From Micromussa lordhowensis (lineage: Eukaryota > Cnidaria > Anthozoa > Scleractinia > Lobophylliidae): 64,000 bases of DNA. The stretch covers positions 8,703,473 through 8,767,472 of the forward strand of contig OZ026604.1 of NCBI GenBank assembly GCA_964020085.1, written 5' to 3'. Position 1 is the first letter of the stretch. Each line of letters starts with the position of its first letter. Shown here one piece after another: positions 12,545 through 22,542 of the stretch. Under the pieces are notes generated by a model that did not search any database, had not been told where the DNA came from, and saw only the letters and a list, made by a program, of their open reading frames with translations. The position numbers and the translations under genes are program-made.

Positions 12545-12790
12545 TGTGCTGCCTTTGTAAATTCATCTGCAAATGGTTAGATATTCAGGTCTTCTCGGAT
12601 AAGGACTATAAACCGTAGGCCCCGTCTCCTGCATCTTCAATGTTACATGGTTAGCAGGGGACGTTAAAGAACCCACACACTTATCGAAAAGAGTAGGGCA
12701 CGTAGTTCCCGGTGTTGTGGTCTGGCCTTGTCTCATGGGTTGGTGCTTTACATAGGGATAACCTCATGCACCTTTCCCCCTTGGACAGAG
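12437..12790 (+). mobile_element. tRNA-derived SINE (copy in duplication 1)
   Basis: The head is tRNA-like, with an A box in tagctcagttggtagagcg and a B box ggttcgagccc. The body contains tctcggataaggactataaa and ggggacgttaaagaaccca. A head plus conserved body of this type is known from SINEs with highly conserved domains in invertebrates (Meta- and Inv-type); the exact family is an inference. An identical-looking copy at 53,201 came with the segmental duplication. The 3' end is approximate. The tRNA head has a poor acceptor stem, so I do not call a functional tRNA. Confidence 0.65.
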
Positions 12791-13516
12791 TTGTCCAAGA
12801 AAAATTGCTATGCTATGACTATGATTGGAAAGCTTATGTTTGCAACAAGAAGTTAAATTTAAGAAATCTATCGACTAAGGAAGTCAATCTTTCCAAAAAC
12901 AGGAATTCAAAGGTCTTAAGTGATGTCTATTAAGGAAATGACGTGTCATAACTCGTTTTCAATTAATGGTCAAAAATCAAACCGTTATCCCTGAGTTAAT
13001 GATTCTAAGAGGACACTAATTTCATCTTAGTATGTGGCGTACTATGCATAAGGAAAATCTACAGCTTTTAATTTAAGAAGGTCAAAATAGGTCAGCTCTT
13101 ACAGATCAACAAAACACTCATTCGGCAACCGCAAGAAACATCTTTTATGCAAATGATTAATTATAAGCTAAAAAATTTCCATTAACGATGCCGATTTCAA
13201 AATCAGCAAGCCAAAGAACTTCATTTGCCGATCATTTCGATCGTGTCTCATTCCTCCAGCAATTTATTTTGAAATAATAGATTTCTGCCTCAATGCACGC
13301 CACACATTTTCCATTTTTGTTTCCTTTGTGAGGTTAAAGAAAGAAAATGCTACTTCTCATTCCTTGGTTTAAGTCGTTTATCCCAAGAGAAGCAGTGTTG
13401 TACATATAAATACGTCCTCGCAAAGGTTGTACAAAGATTAGAATCGTAATATAACTCATGCTCTAGAATACATTCCTTGTCAAGCTTAATGTGTAAAACG
13501 TTATAAGCAATTAATG

Positions 13517-13679
13517 ACAAATTATCTTCTCAGAGAAGCCTCGTCAATTGTGTGTCTAGAGACTAGGCAGGTGTTTACCAAGATCAGCCTCCACCGGAGT
13601 CAGAGCCTGGTGGAAAGTATAAGTTTCCTGATGGAATGGGTCTTCAGGAGCCTGTGAAAGCTTTCGTAAAGCCCCATAG
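13517..13679 (+). pseudogene. decayed beta/gamma-crystallin-like last exon (copy 1)
   Basis: Resembles the last exon of the intact 15-kb gene: a segment equivalent to ASSIV, then QVFTKIS, then in another frame PGGKY and EPVKAF-like codons before the TAG. At least one frameshift and a missing block after the first Greek-key residues break it. Its upstream part, present in copy 2, is deleted here at 13,517. Confidence 0.6.
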
Positions 13680-15032
13680 AGACTTAATCATAATAACAAG
13701 TGCAACGAAACGTTAATGTTGCGTATTGTTATGTTAATTACATGGAAGTCAAAAGTAAAAGAAACTTTCCGTCTTTCGTCATGTAGTATAGTCGCGAAAT
13801 AATAACCAAACCAGTCATGGCTTAGGGCTCTTTTCAATAAAAGTAAAGCATTTAAAAAAGTGAAGAGAACGAAAGACTCCTTCAGAGTTCAGTTTTGTGG
13901 ATTTTGGGTTTAAAGACTCTCAACTCTGTATGTATGTTGGTTCCTGTTTTCAAGAAGGTCAAAAGAGTATGTAAAGTAGCTACAGAGTCAAGTGATCTGC
14001 TGCCAATGAAGCCAACCTCGCTTTATCTATCATAACAAATCTCTCATGTTTTTGTTTTGCTCCTTCACGGTCGAAGATTACAATCATGCCAGAGTGCATT
14101 AAATCTGACAATCATTTTCGACATCGCGAATCACCATCGTATTAGAAACATAGTTTTCCGTTCTAAATTTGAGGCTAGAAATAGACTTTTTTCTGGGATT
14201 TTCTGGCTTTAAAATCGCGTTTTTACTTTGCAGTATTTGCATCTCCAACAATTTAGTAATTCTTTTATCATAAAAGGTGTCAGCCTATTTAGGGTTTAAA
14301 TCTCGACTGTCAATGATTCCACATGCGCAAAAGAAACTTCCAATATACTCTCTCAGTGACTTTCGAAGAAATATTTTGAGAACAAGCTGAACTTTTTACA
14401 TTATTTAAAGGACATCCGCCGCATTAACAATGCATATGACGTAGAAAATCGATAATTTGTGAATATAACTGATATCCACTTGCTCGCTGCGACTGTTTGA
14501 CTTACTGGACTCGTCTCGGCGTGTTGTCTCGAACTAACGGTGTATCGCCATCGTGATTCAACTGCCACGTTCTGGGTAAGAGGCATTTGTATTTGTAGAA
14601 AGTCGTGCAATCATTGTAGTGAATGCGATGTTCATACTGCACTTATAGAATGGCATCGAAAGTGCTGTCATTAGCGGAATGGTTCAGAAAATAAATAAAA
14701 AACAGTGTGTTTTCTAGTATGTATAGCTTTCTAGAGAAATAGAGCACCATGAAACTCACGTTTAACTTAAGCCGCCGCCATATTGGATTTACACTCAGAG
14801 TTGCAGTAAATTTCTACAAACAACATCAAAAAGCTAGGTAACTGTTTATTCGCCTTCAAGTGTTAAAATTATAGCCAATTTGTAGAAAAAGGATTACGCT
14901 ACAACTCTCTCTTATCATCCTATCCGGATGAGCAATAGGAGGGAAAATGGCACTGTTCCAAGGATTTCATTGATTTTATTTACTTATCATTATTGCAGCC
15001 TGAACGCATTTCTGGAGTTCGACAGTTCCTCC

Positions 15033-15752
15033 ATGGAGTCCAACAATCCCTCTGGAAGACAGCGGACTGAGAACACGGGAAAAGTAAGATCATTTCAATT
15101 ATGGCGATAAATTTCAAACTAGGGAGTACAAAGTTAGCGAATGCTTGATAAATATAAAGGCAACGGATTTCGTCCGTTATGTGAGCTGCGTCTTATTTTG
15201 TCTATCAATCAATTAGAATCAAATAACCACGTATAAACTAGTAGAAATCTAGACAAAACATCGATCGCAAGATCGAGATAGTAAATTGAGTATACGTACG
15301 AATTATGAAGAAATACGGAGATTTACAAGTGGGGTAATATCATATCTTATGGTTTTGCAGGACTCGTCCAAAACAGTTCTGACATTGTATGGGTCAAAAT
15401 GTTATGGGGGGAGAATGCAGGTAAGACTTTTAAAGTATTTACCAAGAGAGAATCAAGGATAAAAGAGTTCATTTCCTTCAGGCAACTTGTACTCAAGTCA
15501 GTAAGCGTGATTCTTTATTTTCTTACCCTCTTTGTTTTGCAGACATTCGATGCGGAATGCAATGACGTGACGAGGTTTCTTCCCGATGGAGCCTCGTCCA
15601 TTGTTGTGTCTGAAGGGACCGAGGCTTGGCAGGTTTTCACCGAAGTCAGCTTTGGAGGGGCTACCGCGCGTTTACAGCCTGGTGGTAAATATCAGTATCC
15701 TGTCGATATGCGTCTCCAGGATCCCGTGAAAAGCTTCCGCAAAGCTCCATAG
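15033..15752 (+). CDS. beta/gamma-crystallin-like protein, three coding exons, 106 aa
   Basis: Coding exons are 15033-15083 (ATG, 17 codons, donor gtaaga), 15361-15420 (20 codons between ttttgcag and gtaaga) and 15543-15752 (after tgttttgcag, ending TAG). All junctions are phase 0. The Ser/Asn/Arg-rich N-terminus (MESNNPSGRQRTENTGK) has no hydrophobic segment. Exon 2 carries the first Greek key (VLTLYGSKCYGGRMQ). Exon 3 carries DGASSIVVS, the second Greek key (WQVFTEVSFGG), PGGKY and the closing VKSFRKAP. PDGASS is a partial match to the calcium-binding signature. A further noncoding exon probably starts after the cattattgcag near 14,990, since exon 1 begins upstream of the ATG. ATTAAA at 15906-15911 is a likely poly(A) signal. 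The domain call is firm; the function is unknown (structural or Ca-binding roles are known in the superfamily). Confidence 0.8.
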
Positions 15753-17980
15753 AGACTGAGTTAATCATAATCACAAGTGCAACAAATCTTCATTTACAGT
15801 AGTGGAAAAAAGAACACGAGGGTTGAATTATTATAGAGGTCTATCTGAAGAAAACGATCCTGTAAAATTCAACTAAATCTCTGTCTTGTATCTACGAACC
15901 TTGTTATTAAACGTAGTTTTTAGACCCTGTCAGACTCAGGGGAAAGAAACTTAAATTCCTTCACACTGAGCTCTGTTTGGTGGAATTGGTTGATTTTTTT
16001 TGTTCAAAGCTGAACGTTTTCAAATAAACTGGTTCCTGTTTTCAAGAAGGTCAAAAAAGGCAAGCCATTACCTAAATAAAACATTACTAAGCAATCACAA
16101 CACCTTAATCACAACACCCGTTAATTTCACCCATTAATTTCAATGTTTTAACAAAATAAAAAAGTGTGTAAAGTAAATAGAGAGTCAAGTAATTTGCTGT
16201 CGGTGAAGCCAACCAAGTTTATGTGATATCAAAAGTCCCGTTACTAAAAACGAGAGTGAAAAGCTTTCTGTCGACATTGTACTTATTTTGCCAATTTCCA
16301 ACGGCTGAACTCTCTGTTAAACGTTTTTATGTCATAGGGTTACATTTACAAGCTTTTACAAATGTATTGAATATCTGCTGTCTTATTGCATATCCAACAC
16401 TGTTCTGAAATTTTTATATACACCAATTATACTTCGTCAAAGAACATTTTTTCTAACCCTGTGTTGGATTTGGCGGAGACCAGTTCTTTTTCACTATCAA
16501 GTCTACAAACCTTGGATATTATGTATGTACCTTGTATATTATGTATGTACTTTTTCGAAAACACATCAACAACATTTGAATTTCAAACCCGCTGCTCTTT
16601 TTATCCTGCCCTAAAGTAAGGAATTTTTATACCGTTGTTTCCAATTATTTTGACACTAACTTTTTAATATTCGAAGATATCAGTAATACCTTATTTTGAC
16701 TTCCTTACTAATTTGTTTGCTACATCAGTTTGTAGCGGAATTTGCTGCGCATTAGTTCAGTCGATAACTCAAAGAACTGATCAGTTCCGCTTTCACCTAA
16801 ATCATCAGAATACTTCTCTCGTACATCTCTATAAGCTGTTTATCGTTGAGCCAGATCTGCGCCCTGTCAGATCCTAATTAAACTATAGATTAAGCCGCCT
16901 CTTAATGGCTTTCGGCTGGTTTAACCCTTGAGAGGTGGCTATATTGGTGGGCTGGTTAAATGAGTTCCTCTAATTTCGGTTAAACTCAGTCGCCCCTGCT
17001 CGTTTTCGAATCGACTATTTCACAGGAAACCAAACGGCTAGTATACTGAAGGGAAAGAAGTGGCAAACACAACAGGTTAGCGTACTGATTTGTTCAGCAA
17101 AAACATTTCGGAGCATTTTTTTGGTTGTTTGGTTTTCAGTGTAGTTAGCATCATCGTCGTGTTAGCATCATTCAGTTTAACTTCATAGTGAATTTTAGGG
17201 ACGTCCATTGTTTGTTCATTCATGTAGACTTGGTGTAAGCGAAATGAAGCGACCTGGGCTAAAGGTAGTGAAAAGAAATTTGGGTCTAATCAATAATACT
17301 TCGAAAACGAGTACACTAGAACTCATTCCGTTAAGCGAACTGTTGTATTATTCTTGCAGTTTGCAAGCTCGCAGGAACCAAGGTTTCTTTCCTTGCTCGA
17401 AGCAGTCAATACAATAAGTAAGGAGATATAAGTTGAGTCGGTAGAATTGGCTCCTAAAATTCTCAAAGATTTTAATCAATAAGCATTACACCAAAGGGAA
17501 GCTGTGGCATACTTCGTTCAGCATTTCTGTCCTGATCAGCTTTACTTTAAGTAGTAAAGATATTCAAAGAAGTGTCTTTGATAAGTGTGTACATCAAGTG
17601 AAATACATTCGAAAGCTTATATTTTGAGATAAGAAGTCAAATCTAAAGATCTATCGACTAGGGAAGTCGTACTTCCCAAAAACAGGAACTCAAAGGTTTT
17701 GAGTGGGGTCTGTTAAGGAAATGCTTAGGCATACCTTGTTTTTCAATTAATGGTCAAAAAACAATGATTCTAAGAGGACATTGTTTTCATCGCGCCATGA
17801 CTCAAGCGGATCAATATCTTTCTATTTAAGAGGGTCAAAATAGGTCAGTTCTTGCTGATCAACAAAACACTCAACCGATTACGTTCAGCTCTCTGTTCAA
17901 AGAGTATGTTGGATTTAATCTTTGACGATTGACTTCCTAAAACAAATCTCTTCAAATTTAATCAAGTCACTCGCATTTTT

Positions 17981-18200
17981 TTGCTGGAGCTCGGTGAAGA
18001 ATGCAATGACTTGACCAATCATCTTCCCAATGAAGCCTTGTCAATTTTTGTGTCTAAAGACACAGAGGCTTGGAAGGTATTTACGCAACTCAGCTTCAAA
18101 GGAGAGCCCGTGAGTTTAGAGCCTGGTGGCGGATACAAGTCTCTTGATGAAATGGGATATATTCCAGGACCATGTGAAAAGCTTTCGTAAAGCAACATAA
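17981..18200 (+). pseudogene. frameshifted beta/gamma-crystallin-like last exon (copy 1)
   Basis: Reads GEECNDLTNHLPNEALSIF..., then AWKVFTQLSFKG and PGGGYKSLDEMG, matching the 15-kb gene. It then shifts frame before the expected QD-VKSFRKA end, which is readable in the next frame up to the TAA at 18198. The acceptor tttgcag seen in sister copies has become ttgctggag. No first-key exon was found upstream. Because the copy at 60 kb shares both defects, they predate the segmental duplication. An altered but used C-terminus is a weaker alternative. Confidence 0.65.
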
Positions 18201-19987
18201 AGAGTTCATCATAATGACAAGTGCAACGAATCTTAATTTACAGTAGTGGGAACAAAACATGAGGACTGAATTATTATATGGTCGTCTATCTGAAGAAAAA
18301 GATCCTGTAAAATTCAACTAAATCTCTGCCCTGTATCTATGTACCTTGTCATTAAACTTTGTTCTTAGACTTTTTCAGACTCAGAATTTTTGAGTGGGTG
18401 GTACGTAAATCCATGAAAATCCATCATTGCCCATAACTGTAAGAAACCTTGCCATTGAGGACTAAGGCAAAATGGCATTAACTACGTTTTCGTCTTCCTT
18501 TCGTCTTCCTTATAAATGTTGCCGCATATGTTACGCGCTGTAGTGTTAATTGGAAGTCAAAAGTAAAAGAAACTTGCTGTCATTCGTCATGCAGTATAGT
18601 CGCGAAATAATAGCCAAAACAGCAAAGTGAAACATAGACAAAAAATTAAGAGGAAAGGAACAGAAGAAACTTAAACTCCTTCAGAGCTCCGTTTTGTGGA
18701 GTTAGTGGATTTTAGGTCTTAACAGTTTATATTCAGAGCAGGAAGTTTTCAAGTAAACTAGTTTCTGCTTTCAAGAAGGTCAAAAGAGGCAAGCCATTAT
18801 ACCAAATAAAACATTACTAAGCAACGCTACTAACCACAACACCTTAATTGCAATGTTTTACAAAATGAAAGGGTATTCAAAGTAACTAGAGCCAGTGATT
18901 TGCTGCTAATGACGGCAACTTCACTTATGTGAATATCAAAAGTCCCTGAAGGTTTACCGTTTTTAAAAAAAGAGTGAAAATTCCTACTGTTGACGTTGTA
19001 CTGATTTTGCCACCTTGCAATTTAATTTGTTTAACATTTCGTTTAACTCGTTTAATTCGTTTTCACTGTCAAACAGTAAAGATATTCAAAGAAGTGTCTA
19101 CGATAGGTGACTATATCAAATCAAACACACTCGAAAGCTTATATTTTGGGATAAGAAGTCAAATCCAAAGATCTATCGACTAGGGAAGTCGAACTTCCCA
19201 AAAACAGCAATTCAAACGCTGTTAAGGAAATGACGTGGGAATGGTAAAAAATTGAGCCCTTGGCCATGAGTGACATTTACAATGATTCTAAGAGGGCATT
19301 GTTTTCATCTGAGCAAGTGTCGCGCCATGAATCAGTCGGATCAATATCTTTCTATTTAAGAGGGTCAAAATAGGTCAGCTCTTGCTGATCAACCAAGACA
19401 CTCATTCAGCAACCGCAGCAATCATCTTCTGGGCAAATGATTAATCATAAGCTAAAAAATTGCCATTAACGACGCCGATTTCAATACCAGCAAAACAAAG
19501 AACTCGAATAGAAGCGGTGTTTTATTCCTCAAGCATTTTTTTGGACTTGAGGGAATTTCTGCCTTAGTGCTCTCCTAACATTTTCCAATTAAAATAACAA
19601 AATGCTATTTCTCATTCCTTAGCTTGGCTGGATTTAAAAAGGTATCGTTCTTTTTTCTTAATTTTCACTGAATCTCCTGACATTGTTATATCCTGAAAGT
19701 CGTTTATCCCATGGGGATGTGAGTCTTATACATATACATACTTCCTCACAAAGACTGTGCAATGATTAGAATCGAAATATTATTCATTCGCTAGCATACA
19801 TTTCATGTCAAGCTGAATGTGTAAGGCAATATAAGCAATTAACGATTTGTGAATAAACTACATTGTTAAGGTGAGCGGAAAACGCAATTGCAAAGCAACC
19901 AAAATATTACTTATAGTTGCTCCAAGAAAAAAATAGATTACTGCCCACTAACTTAATTCATTTGCTCAATAATTCATACTACTACCA

Positions 19988-20741
19988 GTACTTTTTTTAA
20001 CTAAGCAAAACATTTTCCCTTGACATCTCACAGCTGAGCAACTTTGATCAACTTCCTGTGGTGAATCGACTGAATCTGTGCGACGACGCTAAAAATTGTT
20101 TAATTTGCTTTGAAGATATTTAATGTTATGATAGCGGTCGGTATCAAGGTAAACTTGATTGTCTTTTTTGGAGATTGAGATAAAATCAACGAACAAGGAG
20201 TTTATTTACGTTACACATTTCGTGAATACTGGGTAAATATATAAGCGTCACGTTTAAACGAAATGGAAAATATTCAATACGCCATATTTCTTGTTTGTAT
20301 ATTATAGAATGTGCTAATTCTGTTGCCCCTAGTTGTCCTGTTCACATACAGTTGTCCTGTTCACGTACTTTTTTTAACTAAGCAAAACATTTTCCCTTGA
20401 CATCTCACAGCTGAGCAACTTTGATCAACTTCCTGTGGTGAATCGACTGAATCTGTGCGACGACGCTAAAAATTGTTTAATTTGCTTTGAAGATATTTAA
20501 TTTTATGATAGCGGTTGTACCAAGGCAAACTTGATTGTCTTTTTTGGAGATTGAGATAAAATCAACGAACAAGGAGTTTATTTACGTTACACATTTCGTG
20601 AATACTGGGTAAATATATAAGCGTCACGTTTAAACGAAGTGGGAAATATTCAATACGCCATATTTCTTGTTTGTATATTATAGAATGTGCTAATTCTGTT
20701 GCCCCTAGTTGTCCTGTTCACATACACATTCCATTCCAGTA
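19988..20741 (+). repeat. 377-bp tandem duplication present only in copy 1
   Basis: The block beginning gtactttttttaactaagc at 19,988 starts again at 20,365 and is nearly identical. The other segmental copy has it once (about 61,984-62,345). Confidence 0.85.
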
Positions 20742-20960
20742 TCCCTTGGTTTATCAGTCCAGTCCATTTCTTTACTATCATCCACAATTTTACTATATAT
20801 AGATGTGTGAATATTTACTCACTTTACTGCTTTTGCAATTTGTTAATCATAAGTTTGATTTCTTATGGTTTGTAAATTCCTCGAGATGATGCGAGAACGG
20901 AAAATCTCTGACGATGGATTGACTGCCTAAAACACCTCAAGTCACTCGCAATTTTTGCAG

Positions 20961-21143
20961 GAGTTCGGTGAAGAATCCAATGACGGGACCAAACATCTTC
21001 CAAAGAAGCCTCATCAATTGCTGTGTCTAAAGACACGGAGGTCAGCTTTCAAGGAGTGACTGGATTTAGAGCCCTGTAAAAAGTACAAGTCTCCTATTGA
21101 CACGACATTCCTGAACTCTGTGAAAAGCTTTCGTAAAGCACCA
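20961..21143 (+). pseudogene. degenerate beta/gamma-crystallin-like last exon (copy 1)
   Basis: Behind an intact-looking atttttgcag acceptor, the sequence follows the crystallin exon pattern (gagttcggtgaagaatccaa, cctcatcaattg, gtgaaaagctttcgtaaagc). It has lost the Trp-Val-Phe core and carries frameshifts and an early stop. The copy at 62,581 has the same decay. Confidence 0.6.
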
Positions 21144-21871
21144 GAATTACAAGTGCAACGAACCTTAAATCTTAAAGGACTGAATTGTTATATGGACGTC
21201 TATCTGAAAATCCTGTAAATCCAAGTAAATATCTCTGTTTTGTATCTATAAACGTTGTCATTAAACGCAGTTCTTAGACTCTTTGAGACTCAGACTTTTT
21301 AGACTTTTTTAAGTAGACGGTCAACAGTAAATCCACATCGAAAATCTATTACTGCCCGTAACTGTAAGAAAAATTGCCATTTAGGAAGAAGGTAAAATGA
21401 CATTAACTACGTTTCTGTGTTTCTTGCGGCTTAGACATGCTGCTTAATATATATGTTGCACGCTGTAATGTTAATTGGAAGTCAAGAGCAAAAGAAACTT
21501 GGCGTCATTTTTCATGCGGTATGGTCGAGAAAAGATAATTAAAACAGGCAGCCTTAAACTTTTCGATCTCCTTTAATAAAAGTAAATTTAACAAAATTGA
21601 GAGGAAAGGAGCAGAAGAAATTTAAATTTCTTCACAGCTCAGTTAAGTGGAATTAGTGGATTTTGGGCCTTAAGACTCCCAACTCTGTTCAGACCGGAAC
21701 GTTTTCAAATAAACTGGTTCCTGTTTTCAAGAAGGTCAAAAGAGGCAAGCCATTATCCCAAATAAAACATTACCAAGCAACATTACTAACCACAACACCT
21801 TAATTGCAATGTTTAAACAAAGTAAAAGTGGAGATGCAAAGTAACTACAGAGTCAGGTGATTCAGTTAATG

Positions 21872-21876
21872 AAGCC
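21872..21876 (+). other. target-site duplication AAGCC, left copy
   Basis: AAGCC precedes the 5' LTR and is repeated at 51,660-51,664 directly after the 3' LTR. The related uninterrupted site near 63,446 reads gaggccaacctcgc. Confidence 0.9.
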
Positions 21877-22035
21877 TGTAGTGTATTAGGATCCAGTTCC
21901 CCTCCTGTATGATGAAACCCAGACCCTCTCGGTTAAGTAGTCGAGCACGAGTTATCATGGCGAATAAAGTTATCGTTGTTGTTTGATGCAATCCGGTTTA
22001 ATCCTTCTTATCACCGACCAGTTCGGGACACAACA
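21877..22035 (+). repeat. 5' LTR (159 bp)
   Basis: Begins tgtagtgtatt and ends gggacacaaca. Compared with the 3' LTR it has 11 extra bases after ggatcc (agttcccctcc). AATAAA at 21963-21968 is a probable polyadenylation signal. No clear TATA box is seen. Confidence 0.9.
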
Positions 22036-22036
22036 T

Positions 22037-22054
22037 TGGCGACGAGGATGGACG
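22037..22054 (+). promoter_or_regulatory. primer-binding site
   Basis: TGGCGACGAGGATGG starts one base after the 5' LTR. TGG pairs with the CCA end of a tRNA; the tRNA species is not identified. The site overlaps the gag ATG at 22048. Confidence 0.7.
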
Positions 22055-22420
22055 ACAACGAAAGAAACCATATTAAAACCTTCGACTGTCACGGCGACCG
22101 AAACACGTTGGGTCTCCGATGGAAACGCTGGCTTATCGCGTTCGAACTGTTTGCCGACGGAAAAGGGCTGATCTTGAATGAAGAAACTGCAACCAACAGG
22201 CAGAGAAGACGAGCATTACTGCTTCATTTGGCCGGTACTGACGTTCAAGATATCTTCTACACACTCCCAGACACAGGAGATGCGAAAGATTATAAGAAAG
22301 CTGTGGATGCACTAAACGCATACTTCGTTCCAAAGGTCGACACAACATACGCTAGGCATTGCTTCAGACAGCTAACACAAGCACCCGGGGAAACAATTCG
22401 ACAGTTTGCAACCAGATTAA
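22048..22420 (+). pseudogene. 5' part of retrotransposon gag, interrupted
   Basis: Starts with ATG 13 bases after the LTR and encodes about 124 residues of a gypsy-type Gag capsid region: KRWLIAFELFADG, RRRALLLHLAG, AVDALNAYFVPKVD and ETIRQFATRL-like motifs. At 22,419-22,420 the gag frame meets the terminus CAGGAGTACCC of a DNA transposon. The remaining codons before TAA at 22,506 are transposon sequence. The frame resumes at 47,698 with about two codons apparently missing between the parts. Confidence 0.8.
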
Positions 22421-22542
22421 CAGGAGTACCCATCGGATCCGCTCCGCAGAATATCCGCTCTGCAAACTTATGTCGACCTGGCTGGGAATCTTGGCTATGG
22501 TTATAATCTTGCTGGGAAATGTGCTTATCGACGGTTAGATAG

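Larger units (their letters stand above)
11186..21876 (+). repeat. ~11-kb segmental duplication, copy 1
   Basis: Collinear with 51,939-63,446 with scattered substitutions and short indels. The natural end of copy 1 continues at 51,660-51,938, after the LTR element that split it. Within the copy, older and more diverged repeats recur (for example ggtcaaaataggtcag at about 13.1, 17.8 and 19.4 kb, and tcaagaaggtcaaa at about 14.0, 16.0, 18.8 and 21.7 kb). The segment therefore itself grew by tandem duplication around crystallin exons. Sequence at 10,650-11,110 already resembles 16,430-16,820. Confidence 0.85.

Noticed and set aside
12712..12933. 73-codon frame repeated at 53,476
   Set aside because: It lies within the SINE body and its flank; the duplication alone explains its presence twice.
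17208..17417. 69-codon frame conserved at 59,290
   Set aside because: Conservation follows from the recent segmental duplication; no domain, and no splice link to the crystallin exons found.
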